Shown here one piece after another: positions 17,099 to 24,471 of a DNA stretch of 64,000 bases. Position numbers and translations under genes: made by a program. This DNA is from Pararheinheimera sp036782235 (GTDB taxonomy: Bacteria; Pseudomonadota; Gammaproteobacteria; Enterobacterales; Alteromonadaceae): assembly GCF_036782235.1 (NCBI RefSeq), contig NZ_DAIPZL010000008.1, forward strand, positions 1 through 64,000, read 5' to 3'. Numbering within the stretch: position 1 is the first letter of the stretch; each line of letters opens with the position of its first letter. The notes below the pieces were generated by a model. The model searched no databases. It saw nothing but the letters and a program-made list of their open reading frames with translations, and was not told the DNA's origin.

Positions 17099-17338
17099 AT
17101 GAATAAAAAGATGAATACCCAAAGCACCAGTTTTACCGTAAATGAAGTGGTATTACTGCTAAACCTCACAGTCATCAAACAAGATCGTGGTGATAAGTTC
17201 CTGCCGGAAAACCTTGGAATTATCTGCGGTGTGCTGACCTTAAACGAAGAAGTTGAAATGGTGGTGAAGTTTATTGACCGCGTTTGCCAGTTCACAAAAT
17301 CAGAATTTAACCGTCATTACCGGATAATCAACGAATGA
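17099..17338 (+). CDS. Small hypothetical protein of the element
   Basis: 79 residues, not recognised. It starts 17 bp after the replication gene and runs in the same direction, so it is probably in one transcript with it. The middle is hydrophobic (VNEVVLLLNLTVIK, LGIICGVLTL) but too short and polar for a clear membrane helix; no motif is seen. A second ATG at 17111 is possible. The position between replication gene and excisionase/integrase suggests a regulatory or replication accessory role, but that is only context. Confidence 0.5.
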   Translation: MNKKMNTQSTSFTVNEVVLLLNLTVIKQDRGDKFLPENLGIICGVLTLNEEVEMVVKFIDRVCQFTKSEFNRHYRIINE

Positions 17339-17679
17339 TTTTTCAAAAATTTGCGTTGACGGCTAAAAAATTCTGTTTTAATTTCAGCAACGAGGTTTAC
17401 TCCAGAACTGATGTATTGATGTGTAATAACATCGCTTGGTTCTGGCAATTAAATAAAACACTGAAATTAAAACTTAGCAGCGCGCCACTCTTTCAACCTA
17501 TACGGTTTCAACGCACAAGCGTCACTCTCTTGCCTACGGGCTCACCGCGCAAATACATACTATTAATCAATAGCATCCAAAACCTCAAAACTCTTAGCTC
17601 AGACTATCCCTATGGTCTGATTCAATCAGCTTTGAAACAAGGCCTGTTGTCGTATGCACACGCCTTAAGGAAATGGTTT
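17339..17679 (+). other. Non-coding stretch between small gene and excisionase
   Basis: An open frame crosses this stretch, but its composition is not protein-like, and the only good ribosome site is at its end (for 17680). A weak promoter is possible (TTGACG at 17356, TTTAAT or TTAATT 15-16 bp later). A CAGAC-N10-GTCTG inverted repeat at 17600-17619 echoes the CAGAC/GTCTG palindrome at 15490, so both may bind one element-encoded regulator. Nothing else is recognised. Confidence 0.35.
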
Positions 17680-17889
17680 ATGCAAGATCAAAACGCTGAC
17701 CCGCAAACAACGACTATCCGTTGGGTCACTATAGAAAAATGTGCGGAGCTTATCGGCTGGACAAAAGACGCGATCAATGCGCTGCGTGTGAAAGGCAAAA
17801 TCCGTATGGATGTTCATTGGGTTAAACGAAACGGCCGGATCTTTATTGATATAGCCGCTTTGCAACAATGGATAGGCACAGGGAAATAA
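17680..17889 (+). CDS. Probable excisionase / AlpA-like DNA-binding protein
   Basis: 69 residues. The start at 17680 has TAAGGA eight bases upstream, and the preceding open frame is not protein-like. A single MerR/excisionase-type winged helix is visible: IRWVTIEKCAELIGWTKDAI, followed by a wing with WVKRNGRIFIDIAALQQWI, the usual 'tyr/ile-D-x-x-ALxxW' ending of phage Xis and AlpA proteins. The gene ends 3 bp before the integrase start, the classic xis-int order, so it most likely directs excision and perhaps regulates the integrase. Confidence 0.7.
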   Translation: MQDQNADPQTTTIRWVTIEKCAELIGWTKDAINALRVKGKIRMDVHWVKRNGRIFIDIAALQQWIGTGK

Positions 17890-17892
17890 GCC

Positions 17893-18981
17893 ATGAAACC
17901 AACTGAATTTAAAGGCATTTATGCCGGTGAAAGCTCTATCCGTATCGACTTTATGCTTAACGGTGAACGGTGCCGCGAGACTATCCGAGGCACACCAACC
18001 AAGACTCGTTTAAAAGAAGCAGCCCTTAAACGCGATCAAATCCAGTATGAAATTGATATGGGAAAATTTGATTACCTGAGTCACTTCCCCAATAGCCCCC
18101 GCGCACTGAGGCACACACCTAACAAAGCGGCGCATATCACAATCAGTCAATCCGTCGACATCTGGTTTAAACACAAAAGTAAAAACTGGACACAGGCAAC
18201 TTATCGCGGAAACCTCAGTAAAGTTAGAACGCATGTACTGCCAAATTTCGGTCAACTGACATTGGCAGAATTTAAACCCTCTATGTTCAAGTTATGGGCA
18301 TCGTCATCTACCCTGTCACCAAAGTCTATAAACGCAGTACGCTCAATTATGCTTGGCATTTTTAAAGAGCAATTTAATGATTGTGTGATCGACTCAAACC
18401 CCATCGAAAAATGTGAACCATTGCCAAAACGGACAAAGCGGGTCACCCCCTTTAATCCAGAGCAACGCGAAGCAATTATCGATGCCATTGCCAATCCCAT
18501 AGCCCGTGACTTTTATATCTTTGCATTTAGTACTGGTTTGCGTACCGGCGAGCAATTGGGGTTACGCTGGCAGGACGTTGATTTTGAGAAAAAGCGTATT
18601 TATATCCGCCAATCTATCGTCAATGGCAAACTGGCTGGCACTAAAACTGACAGTTCCAACCGTACTCACCATCTCGATGACGAAGCACTACAAGTCTTGC
18701 TCAACATCCAACAATATCACCCCAGCAACCAGCCGGAAGAAAGGGTATTTATCAACCCTGCCAATATGAAGCCTTGGAAAGACGATGCTGTACCACGGAA
18801 TCGCCACTGGAAACCCGCACTTAAAAGAGCGGGCGTACCCTACCAGCGGCCATATACCTGCCGGCACACTTATGCTTCAACCAAGTTAACTGCCGGATGT
18901 GATCCAAGCTGGCTGGCAAAACAGATGGGACATAAAGATTGGGGCATGATCCGAACCATTTACGCACAATGGATTGATTAA
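17893..18981 (+). CDS. int: Tyrosine site-specific integrase
   Basis: Catalyses integration and excision at the ssrA 3' end. 362 residues. An N-terminal arm-binding domain (about 1-75, DUF3596-like), a core-binding domain (about 80-175) and the catalytic domain follow. Active-site residues visible: Arg217 (STGLRTGEQLGLRW), Lys251, Arg324-His325 (YTCRHTYAS; the usual His three before Arg is Tyr, as in several phage integrases), His347 (MGHKDW) and nucleophile Tyr357 (IRTIYAQW). The protein stops five residues after Tyr357, a very short tail for this family; this may be natural or a small truncation. It is translated 3 bp after the excisionase. Confidence 0.9.
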   Translation: MKPTEFKGIYAGESSIRIDFMLNGERCRETIRGTPTKTRLKEAALKRDQIQYEIDMGKFDYLSHFPNSPRALRHTPNKAAHITISQSVDIWFKHKSKNWTQATYRGNLSKVRTHVLPNFGQLTLAEFKPSMFKLWASSSTLSPKSINAVRSIMLGIFKEQFNDCVIDSNPIEKCEPLPKRTKRVTPFNPEQREAIIDAIANPIARDFYIFAFSTGLRTGEQLGLRWQDVDFEKKRIYIRQSIVNGKLAGTKTDSSNRTHHLDDEALQVLLNIQQYHPSNQPEERVFINPANMKPWKDDAVPRNRHWKPALKRAGVPYQRPYTCRHTYASTKLTAGCDPSWLAKQMGHKDWGMIRTIYAQWID

Positions 18982-18991
18982 AGGATGCAAG

Positions 18992-19043
18992 CAGCTGCCA
19001 CGGGGAGGAACCGCGCTTAGCGGCGGGGCACCCGTGGTGGCTG
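18992..19043. repeat. Nested cruciform downstream of the integrase
   Basis: An outer 13-bp stem (CAGCTGCCACGGG, 18992-19004, with CCCGTGGTGGCTG, 19031-19043; two G-T pairs) encloses an inner CCGC-GCTTA-GCGG hairpin (19011-19023). There is no T-run. It could be a replication nick site for the HUH protein or a strong transcription block. Confidence 0.55.
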
Positions 19044-19131
19044 TCTGGCTTAACAATTTGAAACTATCTAAAAAAAGCACATATTATGAAAAGCTCAAAA
19101 CATCAGCCTAACCGCCACGAACTTTAATTCT

Positions 19132-19812
19132 TTAATCCGCAGTTAATACAAACTCCTGCCCTATTTGCTGAAAGTGACTTGGTTTATCAATCTGAAAACC
19201 TGTCAGTTGCTGCCGTAATACCGGCTTTAATAAATCATCAAATACCGATACGTCTTGCTGGGTTGGAGACAACCATAAATCAAGTTGCTCGGGTGGCAAC
19301 ATCAGTGGCATGGCCTTGCTATGGTAAGGCAGTAATTTGGGGTGTGGTGGCAGGGTAATAATAGAACAAGAGTAAGTCAGTTCACCCGTTTCTTTATTCA
19401 GCCAGGTGCGATACAAACCACCAAAAGCAATCGCCTTTTCGCCGATAAAATCGTGGTAAACAGATTTACCATCAATCACCTCAGTTTCACCAAAACCTGA
19501 TGCCGGTATGATGCAACGTTGCTGCCGGTATGCCATAAAACCTGCACTGCCTTTGGTATGTAATTTGTCGGAACGAGTATTAAACGAAGTGTATTGTGAA
19601 GGTTTAAAGCCTGAATCTGCGGGTTCCAGCAATAACCACCAGATTGCATCTTGCAACCGGCGCTGGCCGTTATGCTCCAGCACGACAGATACGGTATTGG
19701 TTGCCCTGATAAAACGCCCTGTTCTCAGGGCATTAGGCCAAAGTGGTATACCCAATTCTTCCAGCAAACCAATCACTAAAGGGTTATCAGTTACATTCAG
19801 CCTGCCGCACAT
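19132..19812 (-). CDS. SOS response-associated peptidase (SRAP, YedK/HMCES family)
   Basis: Forms a stable DNA-protein crosslink with abasic sites in single-stranded DNA and so shields them. 226 residues. Cys2 (MCGRLN), exposed after Met removal, is the residue that crosslinks. The other family positions are present in modified form: FNTRSD (Asn), PASGFGE (usually GFYEW) and PYHSKAMPLML (His). It runs against the integrase, on the right half of the element. No clear LexA box is seen in the 19813-19929 gap. Mobile elements often carry SRAP genes; protection of the element's single-stranded replication intermediates is a reasonable guess. Confidence 0.88.
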   Translation of the reverse strand: MCGRLNVTDNPLVIGLLEELGIPLWPNALRTGRFIRATNTVSVVLEHNGQRRLQDAIWWLLLEPADSGFKPSQYTSFNTRSDKLHTKGSAGFMAYRQQRCIIPASGFGETEVIDGKSVYHDFIGEKAIAFGGLYRTWLNKETGELTYSCSIITLPPHPKLLPYHSKAMPLMLPPEQLDLWLSPTQQDVSVFDDLLKPVLRQQLTGFQIDKPSHFQQIGQEFVLTAD

Positions 19813-19929
19813 AGCACCGCCTTCGCTTATAGCATCTGTTTATTATTTAAACACACCGTTGCATTTATTCAGCATTTACTTATATTAGTTTTGGGTAATT
19901 CCCCAATAAAAATACAAAAGGATATGTAG

Positions 19930-20235
19930 ATGAAATTGCGGTCACTGTTTTTACTCTTTGTGATGTTGATTAGCTTTGCCACCTTTGCAGAACCAACAAT
20001 CGAAACCACCAGTTTAGAAAACCCACAAATCACCAGCGACGTTAAGCAACCAGCTGATTTTCTTGACCAGCCAAAAACCCAATATTTAGCCGGTATTTTT
20101 CAGGAAAACAACAATCAGCTTTCAGCCAGTTCTGAATGCTGCAAGGTATGCCGCAAAGGTAAAGCCTGTGGCGACAGTTGTATCAGTAAGTCAAAAACCT
20201 GCAATGTTGGAGCCGGTTGCGCCTGTGATGGTTAG
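19930..20235 (+). CDS. Small secreted cysteine-rich protein
   Basis: 101 residues; AAGGA eight to nine bases upstream supports the start. A signal peptide (MKLRSLFLLFVMLISFATFA) is followed by an acidic, unstructured stretch and a C-terminal 33-residue module with eight cysteines: ECCKVCRKGKACGDSCISKS then KTCNVGAGCACDG. I recall similar 'GKACG(D/N)SCI...K.C....GCAC' endings in other bacterial proteins of unknown function. The clustered Cys pairs suggest a disulfide-knotted or metal-binding domain exported to the periplasm. It is divergent from the SRAP gene. No function can be assigned. Confidence 0.7.
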   Translation: MKLRSLFLLFVMLISFATFAEPTIETTSLENPQITSDVKQPADFLDQPKTQYLAGIFQENNNQLSASSECCKVCRKGKACGDSCISKSKTCNVGAGCACDG

Positions 20236-20277
20236 ACATAACCTTAGTTAAATGCAGAAGTTAATTGCAGACTTTAT

Positions 20278-20321
20278 TTGTCGTGAACGGTATCAATAGT
20301 TACTATGGCGTATATACCGTT
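20278..20321 (+). promoter_or_regulatory. Promoter with overlapping operator of mntA-hepT
   Basis: -35 TTGTCG (20278) and -10 TACTAT (20301) are separated by 17 bp. An 8-bp inverted repeat, AACGGTAT (20286-20293) and ATACCGTT (20314-20321), has one arm in the spacer and one after the -10. This is the layout expected for autoregulation by a toxin-antitoxin complex. Confidence 0.5.
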
Positions 20322-20344
20322 AACGCATTGCGTTGGAGTTTGCT

Positions 20345-20740
20345 GTGAACTTTCCTTTAATAGTCCAGCTTTTGCAAAACCGCCTGCCAAACCTGATGGC
20401 CGTATACGCTTTTGGTAGTCAGGTTGAAGGCACCGCCGATAAAAACAGTGATTTAGATTTGGCAGTTCTGGTGGCCGGTTATGCCGACCCTATTGATTTA
20501 TGGGATATCAGCAGCGATTTAGCCGAGCTGGTCAATTGTGAAGTGGATTTACTCGACTTTCGTGCCGCTTCGACTGTGATGCAATACCAGATCCTGACCA
20601 AAGGCGAGCGCTTGTTTGCCGTGGATAACAGCATTGGCAGTTACGAATCTTCTTTGCTTTCAGAGATGACCACATTAAACGAAGCCCGCGCCGGAGTGCT
20701 GGCCGATATTCAAAAGGATGGTTCTGTTTATGGCCGTTGA
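20345..20740 (+). CDS. mntA: MntA-type nucleotidyltransferase antitoxin
   Basis: Minimal nucleotidyltransferase of the HEPN-MNT toxin-antitoxin class. In the studied systems MntA inactivates HepT by transferring AMP groups to the Tyr of its active motif. 131 residues from a GTG at 20345, which has GGAG six bases upstream; a TTG at 20333 also opens the frame. The catalytic signature GS-X10-D-X-D is intact (Gly24-Ser25, Asp36, Asp38 in GSQVEGTADKNSDLDLAVL). It overlaps hepT downstream by 11 bp. Confidence 0.85.
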   Translation: MNFPLIVQLLQNRLPNLMAVYAFGSQVEGTADKNSDLDLAVLVAGYADPIDLWDISSDLAELVNCEVDLLDFRAASTVMQYQILTKGERLFAVDNSIGSYESSLLSEMTTLNEARAGVLADIQKDGSVYGR

Positions 20741-21161
20741 TCAAAGCCCCCTACCCGATGACGTGTTAATTAATAAAGCGGCCACTATTGAGCGCTGTGT
20801 GAATCGCGCCCGTGAAGAATACGACAAAGACCCAGCCACTTTTGCCACCGACTTTACCCGTCAGGATGCCGCTATTTTAAATATCCAACGCGCTTGTGAA
20901 GCCGCTTTGGATATGGGGCAGCATTTAATTCGTAAACATAAGCTTGGTGTACCACAAAGTTCTCGCGATGTGTTTACCTTATTAGCAACAGGTGGGTTTA
21001 TTCCAGCGGAGCTTGCAGATAACTTAAAGAAAATGGTAGGTTTTAGGAACATAGCTGTTCATGAATATCAACGACTTCAAGTGCCTGTGGCAGAGATGGT
21101 TATACAGCACCGCCTACAAGATTTTCAGCTGTTTTGCGGAACTTTGATCAAAAATACATAG
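20730..21161 (+). CDS. hepT: HepT-type HEPN RNase toxin
   Basis: HEPN-domain endoribonuclease, toxin partner of MntA. 143 residues from ATG 20730; ATG 20718 is an alternative, but AAGGA sits too close to it. The active-site motif RX4HXY is complete: Arg106, His111 and Tyr113 in GFRNIAVHEY, where Tyr113 is the residue AMPylated by MntA in characterised homologues. Cleavage of tRNA or mRNA is expected of the family. The pair lies among the cargo of the ssrA element and may stabilise it or act as an abortive defence. Confidence 0.85.
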   Translation: MAVDQSPLPDDVLINKAATIERCVNRAREEYDKDPATFATDFTRQDAAILNIQRACEAALDMGQHLIRKHKLGVPQSSRDVFTLLATGGFIPAELADNLKKMVGFRNIAVHEYQRLQVPVAEMVIQHRLQDFQLFCGTLIKNT

Positions 21162-21262
21162 AAAATCAAAGAGGTCAAATTTGACTTATTGCCATCTAAC
21201 TTAAAAGGCAAATATCAAGACCTAACCCCGTAAGTGATCTTAGCGAAAGTATAATTATCGAA

Positions 21263-22639
21263 TTATATTACATCTCCTAGCAACTTAACAATGTTCGATT
21301 CAAAAGCACTACAAATATCTTTATTTTCATTTTGACTAAACCAAGTGTCAAAAGAAGCTTCCCATAGAGTTTTCTGAGGAATCATTGTTCGGTCTGAAAA
21401 TTCTTTGAAAAAGTCGTGATGATTTGTATCAACTTCTCGAACTATAAAATCAGTTAAGACCTGATGAAATTTAATTTCAAAGAATGACAAGAATTTACTC
21501 ATATCATTAAAAATTGCGTGAATCAGTGTCTTTTCGGGAGCTAGTTTATTTGTACCAGGCAATATCACGCTTATATCTAAACAGGCAGGTTCTATAAGTC
21601 CTTCTTGATCAGCGTCAAAACATAGATATAGGTTGTTATAAGTAGAACGTTTTATTGAACTACCAATTTTTCTTAGATCACTCTCCCCGTTTTTTGATGA
21701 AATGTAGAAAAATGAATCTGGCGAGATCGTTTTATTTCTTTTAATAATAAGTTCAAAAAACATTATTGCTTTCACGTCTTCACAGACAAACAAAGCTTTT
21801 TTTGCTGAAATCAACCCTAATGACATTATCTGTGGGTGACATTCCTTAGCGTTTGACAGTAAAAATTTATTTGAGTCCTCTCTAGTCATATAAACTATAG
21901 GAAAGTGATATAGCTCTGAAACGACAACATCAGAATGAGTTGCAAATATTATCTGACGCTTTAAAAAGTTATTCATGCTGAAAATACATGAAATCAATCT
22001 CTGCTGCGCTTTTGGATACAAATATGTTTCAGGCTCATCCAATAAAAAGACATGCTCATTACTAAAGTAGAATATCTGCCAGAACAAATCAATTAAATAA
22101 AGTTCACCATGAGAAAGCTGGTTAATATTTCGCTCTACCCCATCGGACTGAACTTTCACAAAAATAAAAGGTTCAATATACTCAGCAGATACACCGGGAG
22201 CAAAATCTTCAATGTTATACAAAACAACACTCTCAAATTTAGCTCCAAGAACATTATTAATTCTTACCAAATGTTCTTCGGAAAATACAATAGAAGGGTA
22301 AGACTCCAGTTCTTCCAAACTGTCTTCTGTTTTAAAGTATGTATTGCAAAGATCTTTATTTCTAACAACCCTGTCAGAAGGGCTGTAGTAAATAAAATCA
22401 GAATTAGGCAATGACTCAATAAGATTTCCAAAGAATTCTGTCGATTTACTATCTTCAGCGAAATTTTTGAAGAACTTAGTTTTACCAGATCCATTGATCC
22501 CTACGACTACAAAAGAACCTGCTAGTAAATCCAAATATCCAGATCTACTTAAAACAGATTTAATACCCTTCTCCGGTTGAATTCCAAGAGCACGACGCTT
22601 CATATCATCCACTCTTGCCTTTCGCGGGATCACTACCAT
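21263..22639 (-). CDS. AAA/ABC-type ATPase with C-terminal TOPRIM-like domain (OLD-like)
   Basis: 458 residues. The ATPase half has Walker A GINGSGKT (47-54), an ABC-like signature NQLSHGE (173-179), Walker B VFLLDEPET (197-205) and an H-loop THSD (234-237). The C-terminal half resembles the TOPRIM nuclease of OLD-family proteins: a strand ending in Glu287 (ALFVCEDVKA, where OLD proteins have VEGxSD) and Asp342-x-Asp344 (LYLCFDADQEG). The Glu and DxD are kept but motif 1 is degenerate, so nuclease activity is plausible but unproven. The start overlaps the stop of the DUF262 gene by 7 bp, implying translational coupling. The region is A+T-rich. Related ATPase/TOPRIM proteins work in phage defence (OLD, Gabija GajA, PARIS); pairing with DUF262 is not one I recognise. 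Confidence 0.75.
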   Translation of the reverse strand: MVVIPRKARVDDMKRRALGIQPEKGIKSVLSRSGYLDLLAGSFVVVGINGSGKTKFFKNFAEDSKSTEFFGNLIESLPNSDFIYYSPSDRVVRNKDLCNTYFKTEDSLEELESYPSIVFSEEHLVRINNVLGAKFESVVLYNIEDFAPGVSAEYIEPFIFVKVQSDGVERNINQLSHGELYLIDLFWQIFYFSNEHVFLLDEPETYLYPKAQQRLISCIFSMNNFLKRQIIFATHSDVVVSELYHFPIVYMTREDSNKFLLSNAKECHPQIMSLGLISAKKALFVCEDVKAIMFFELIIKRNKTISPDSFFYISSKNGESDLRKIGSSIKRSTYNNLYLCFDADQEGLIEPACLDISVILPGTNKLAPEKTLIHAIFNDMSKFLSFFEIKFHQVLTDFIVREVDTNHHDFFKEFSDRTMIPQKTLWEASFDTWFSQNENKDICSAFESNIVKLLGDVI

Positions 22640-23781
22640 TTTAACTGTTCCCAGCCTTTGTCTTTTAATAAAGATGGTAAACCATATTCAGCGATTGAAC
22701 TGTCAAAATTATCAAGCGAAAAAAGGACAGGTTCAACTAAATTTGAATAGTGAAAACTTAAAATTCTTATATCATGTTTATAGCAAAGCCAGCAGAAAAA
22801 GAATTGTCTAAATACAAGTGCTTTACCATCATTCACACTAACACTTATGCGATTTTGATATTCACGACTCATCAATTCATACTCACGAGACTCAGGCGAC
22901 AGTGAATACTTGTAGTCTTGAAGGAATCGCCTGTAAACATTTAGCAGTAAATTCAACTGAACTTCATCTCTATTTTCGCATGTACACAAAAATATAATTA
23001 ACGATATAAGTGCGGGCTTATTTAATTTAATTGAATTATTTCTTATACCTTTCGACAAGAATGCAATTGAATCACTTACTCTAATGTATATTTCACTTCT
23101 AAATCCATTATCTTCTCGGAATTTGCTTGTAATTTCAGAGTCATTTATTTTCTTACTTAAATCTGAGTATTCAAGTGCCATTAATGCCCGAGCTACAACA
23201 TCATCGTAACTTTGTCTCGTATTGTTGAATCCAATTGTCGTCGAGCAGAACCCTAAACCCCCCATGAATTCCACTAAACTTTTAACCTGCTCACGAGCCT
23301 TCCCAAACAAGGTATTTCGGCGCTCAGCAGAGGTAAGTTGAGTATTTTGATTCAAGCGAAAAAACAATTCAAACGGCTCGCTACCCACATAATTTTCTAC
23401 TTCATATGTGAATAAAGGAAAATTCTCTAATCGCTCTAATATGTCATTTGGAAGTTCAGAATAATATAATCCGTCTAAAGATTTAATAAAATCATCAATG
23501 GGTTCAATACTTCCATTTATTGGGAATTTACCCAAGAAAAAATTTTGTATAGCACGCAATCTTTGATGACCATCCAAAACTTCTTTAACATTTGTATTTT
23601 TATTTCGTATAAAGAATATTGGCGGAATCTGCCATTTTCTCAAAATAGTATCAATTAGCATTTGCTGTTTTTTGACTGCCCACACATCTCCCCTTTGAAA
23701 TTCAGGGTCTAAATCAATGCTCCCTTTCTCAATCTCTCTAAAGACTGAGTATACATTTGGTGTCAACGGTAGTAGATTCAT
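22633..23781 (-). CDS. DUF262 (ParB/Srx-fold) protein
   Basis: 382 residues from ATG 23781; a TTG at 23793 gives four more. The N-terminal DUF262 domain shows its landmarks: DPEFQRGDVW (25-34), IPPIFF (52-57) and DGHQR (70-74, usually DGQQR). These form the ParB-like nucleotide-binding/nuclease site used by GmrS/BrxU-type restriction factors and SspE. The remaining roughly 270 residues are helical and lack the DUF1524 HNH domain often fused to DUF262, so any nuclease activity would have to come from its partners. It is first in a two-gene operon with the ATPase/TOPRIM gene and is divergent from an HNH remnant. The high A+T composition suggests recent transfer. A role in phage defence is inferred from family and context. 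Confidence 0.75.
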   Translation of the reverse strand: MNLLPLTPNVYSVFREIEKGSIDLDPEFQRGDVWAVKKQQMLIDTILRKWQIPPIFFIRNKNTNVKEVLDGHQRLRAIQNFFLGKFPINGSIEPIDDFIKSLDGLYYSELPNDILERLENFPLFTYEVENYVGSEPFELFFRLNQNTQLTSAERRNTLFGKAREQVKSLVEFMGGLGFCSTTIGFNNTRQSYDDVVARALMALEYSDLSKKINDSEITSKFREDNGFRSEIYIRVSDSIAFLSKGIRNNSIKLNKPALISLIIFLCTCENRDEVQLNLLLNVYRRFLQDYKYSLSPESREYELMSREYQNRISVSVNDGKALVFRQFFFCWLCYKHDIRILSFHYSNLVEPVLFSLDNFDSSIAEYGLPSLLKDKGWEQLKW

Positions 23782-23989
23782 GGTTTTGTCCAAAGTCTTA
23801 TTTTGATAGACTATAATGCTGTTTTATATAATTTGTCTAAGTGCGCTATATTTGCTAACAGTATGCTTTCTCACTACTTGCATTCGCAATTTTTTTGTAC
23901 GCTTTTAAGTTTGGATTTGACTATAGTACTAAATGTACAAGCTAATGAAATTCAAAGCAAATTTAGTGGTTTAACCCCCCTGTGTCTAG

Positions 23990-24290
23990 ATGCGTTTGAG
24001 ACTTTTTTCATCCCTTCTATGCTCGATAATTTTATTTATTGAACAAAAGCACGCCGCTAGCCAAGCTACTATTCAAACACCTTACCCGGATGTAGTGACA
24101 GAAGTATTAGAGCGCGCAGCAAGCAAATGCGAAGAATGCAGTCAAACTGCACCACTCTGTCGGAGTCCAGATGCCCCCCCCCTATCTTGAGGTGCATCAT
24201 CGAATTCCGTTAGCCGAAAAAGGGGAAGATACGTTAGAGAACGCAATAGAGCTTTGCCCGAATTGCCATATACAAGCTCACTTTGGTTAG
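23990..24290 (+). pseudogene. HNH endonuclease, frameshifted at a C9 tract
   Basis: The frame from 23990 encodes ...VTEVLERAASKCEECSQTAP... and stops soon after a run of nine C (24174-24182). In the next frame the sequence continues as YLEVHHRIPLAEKGEDTLEN then AIELCPNCHIQAHFG, stopping at 24290. Together these make a McrA-type HNH domain with its two zinc CxxC pairs and the H-H...N...H catalytic set. Eight C instead of nine would restore one frame. It is therefore either a decayed gene, a homopolymer sequencing error, or a phase-variable gene. The N terminus before residue 35 or so does not look homologous. Confidence 0.7.
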
Positions 24291-24445
24291 TTTCGTCAAA
24301 TCTATTCCAAAGTCGGGCGCTCTAAACATAACTAGTGAATAACCTATTCCTCGTTTGAATTGAATGTGCTAGATTTAGGTCAGATTTCATAGGGCATTAA
24401 ATGCACACAAGAATGACAAAACTTTGATATGAATAGCATTATTAT
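24291..24445 (+). other. Non-coding right end of the element
   Basis: About 155 bp, A+T-rich, between the HNH remnant and attR. No gene or clear repeat is seen; integrase arm sites would be expected here. Confidence 0.4.
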
Positions 24446-24471
24446 GGGTTCAAATCCCCCCAGCTCCACCA
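24446..24471 (+). repeat. attR, right 26-bp direct repeat
   Basis: Exact copy of the ssrA 3' end at 15366-15391, here without the rest of the tmRNA gene. It marks the right border of the integrated element. Confidence 0.92.

Larger units (their letters stand above)
15392..24471 (+). mobile_element. Integrated genetic element in ssrA (about 9.1 kb)
   Basis: Bounded by 26-bp direct repeats (15366-15391 and 24446-24471). It carries an HUH replication endonuclease, a small gene, a probable excisionase and a tyrosine integrase on the left, and cargo on the right: SRAP protein, Cys-rich secreted protein, MntA-HepT, ATPase/TOPRIM plus DUF262, and an HNH remnant. There are no capsid, tail, lysis or conjugation genes, so it resembles a phage satellite or small integrative replicon. 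Unusually, the integrase lies in the middle instead of next to an attachment site. The cargo from about 21240 to 24000 is visibly richer in A+T than the rest, which suggests a mosaic. The terminator that belongs to ssrA lies beyond attR. Confidence 0.9.

Noticed and set aside
17335..17679. N-terminal extension of the excisionase frame
   Set aside because: Composition is not protein-like, and a good ribosome site precedes the internal ATG at 17680.
19813..19929. LexA box for the SRAP gene
   Set aside because: CTGTTTATTATTTAAACA lacks the ACAG half-site at the right spacing.
23803..24042. Possible small gene between DUF262 and the HNH remnant
   Set aside because: It lacks a clear ribosome site, matches nothing I recognise and overlaps the HNH frame.
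21263..24290. Assignment to Septu, Gabija or PARIS
   Set aside because: Septu pairs an ATPase with a PtuB HNH protein, Gabija with a UvrD-like helicase, PARIS with a DUF4435 TOPRIM protein. The DUF262 partner does not fit any of these, and the HNH remnant is divergent and broken.
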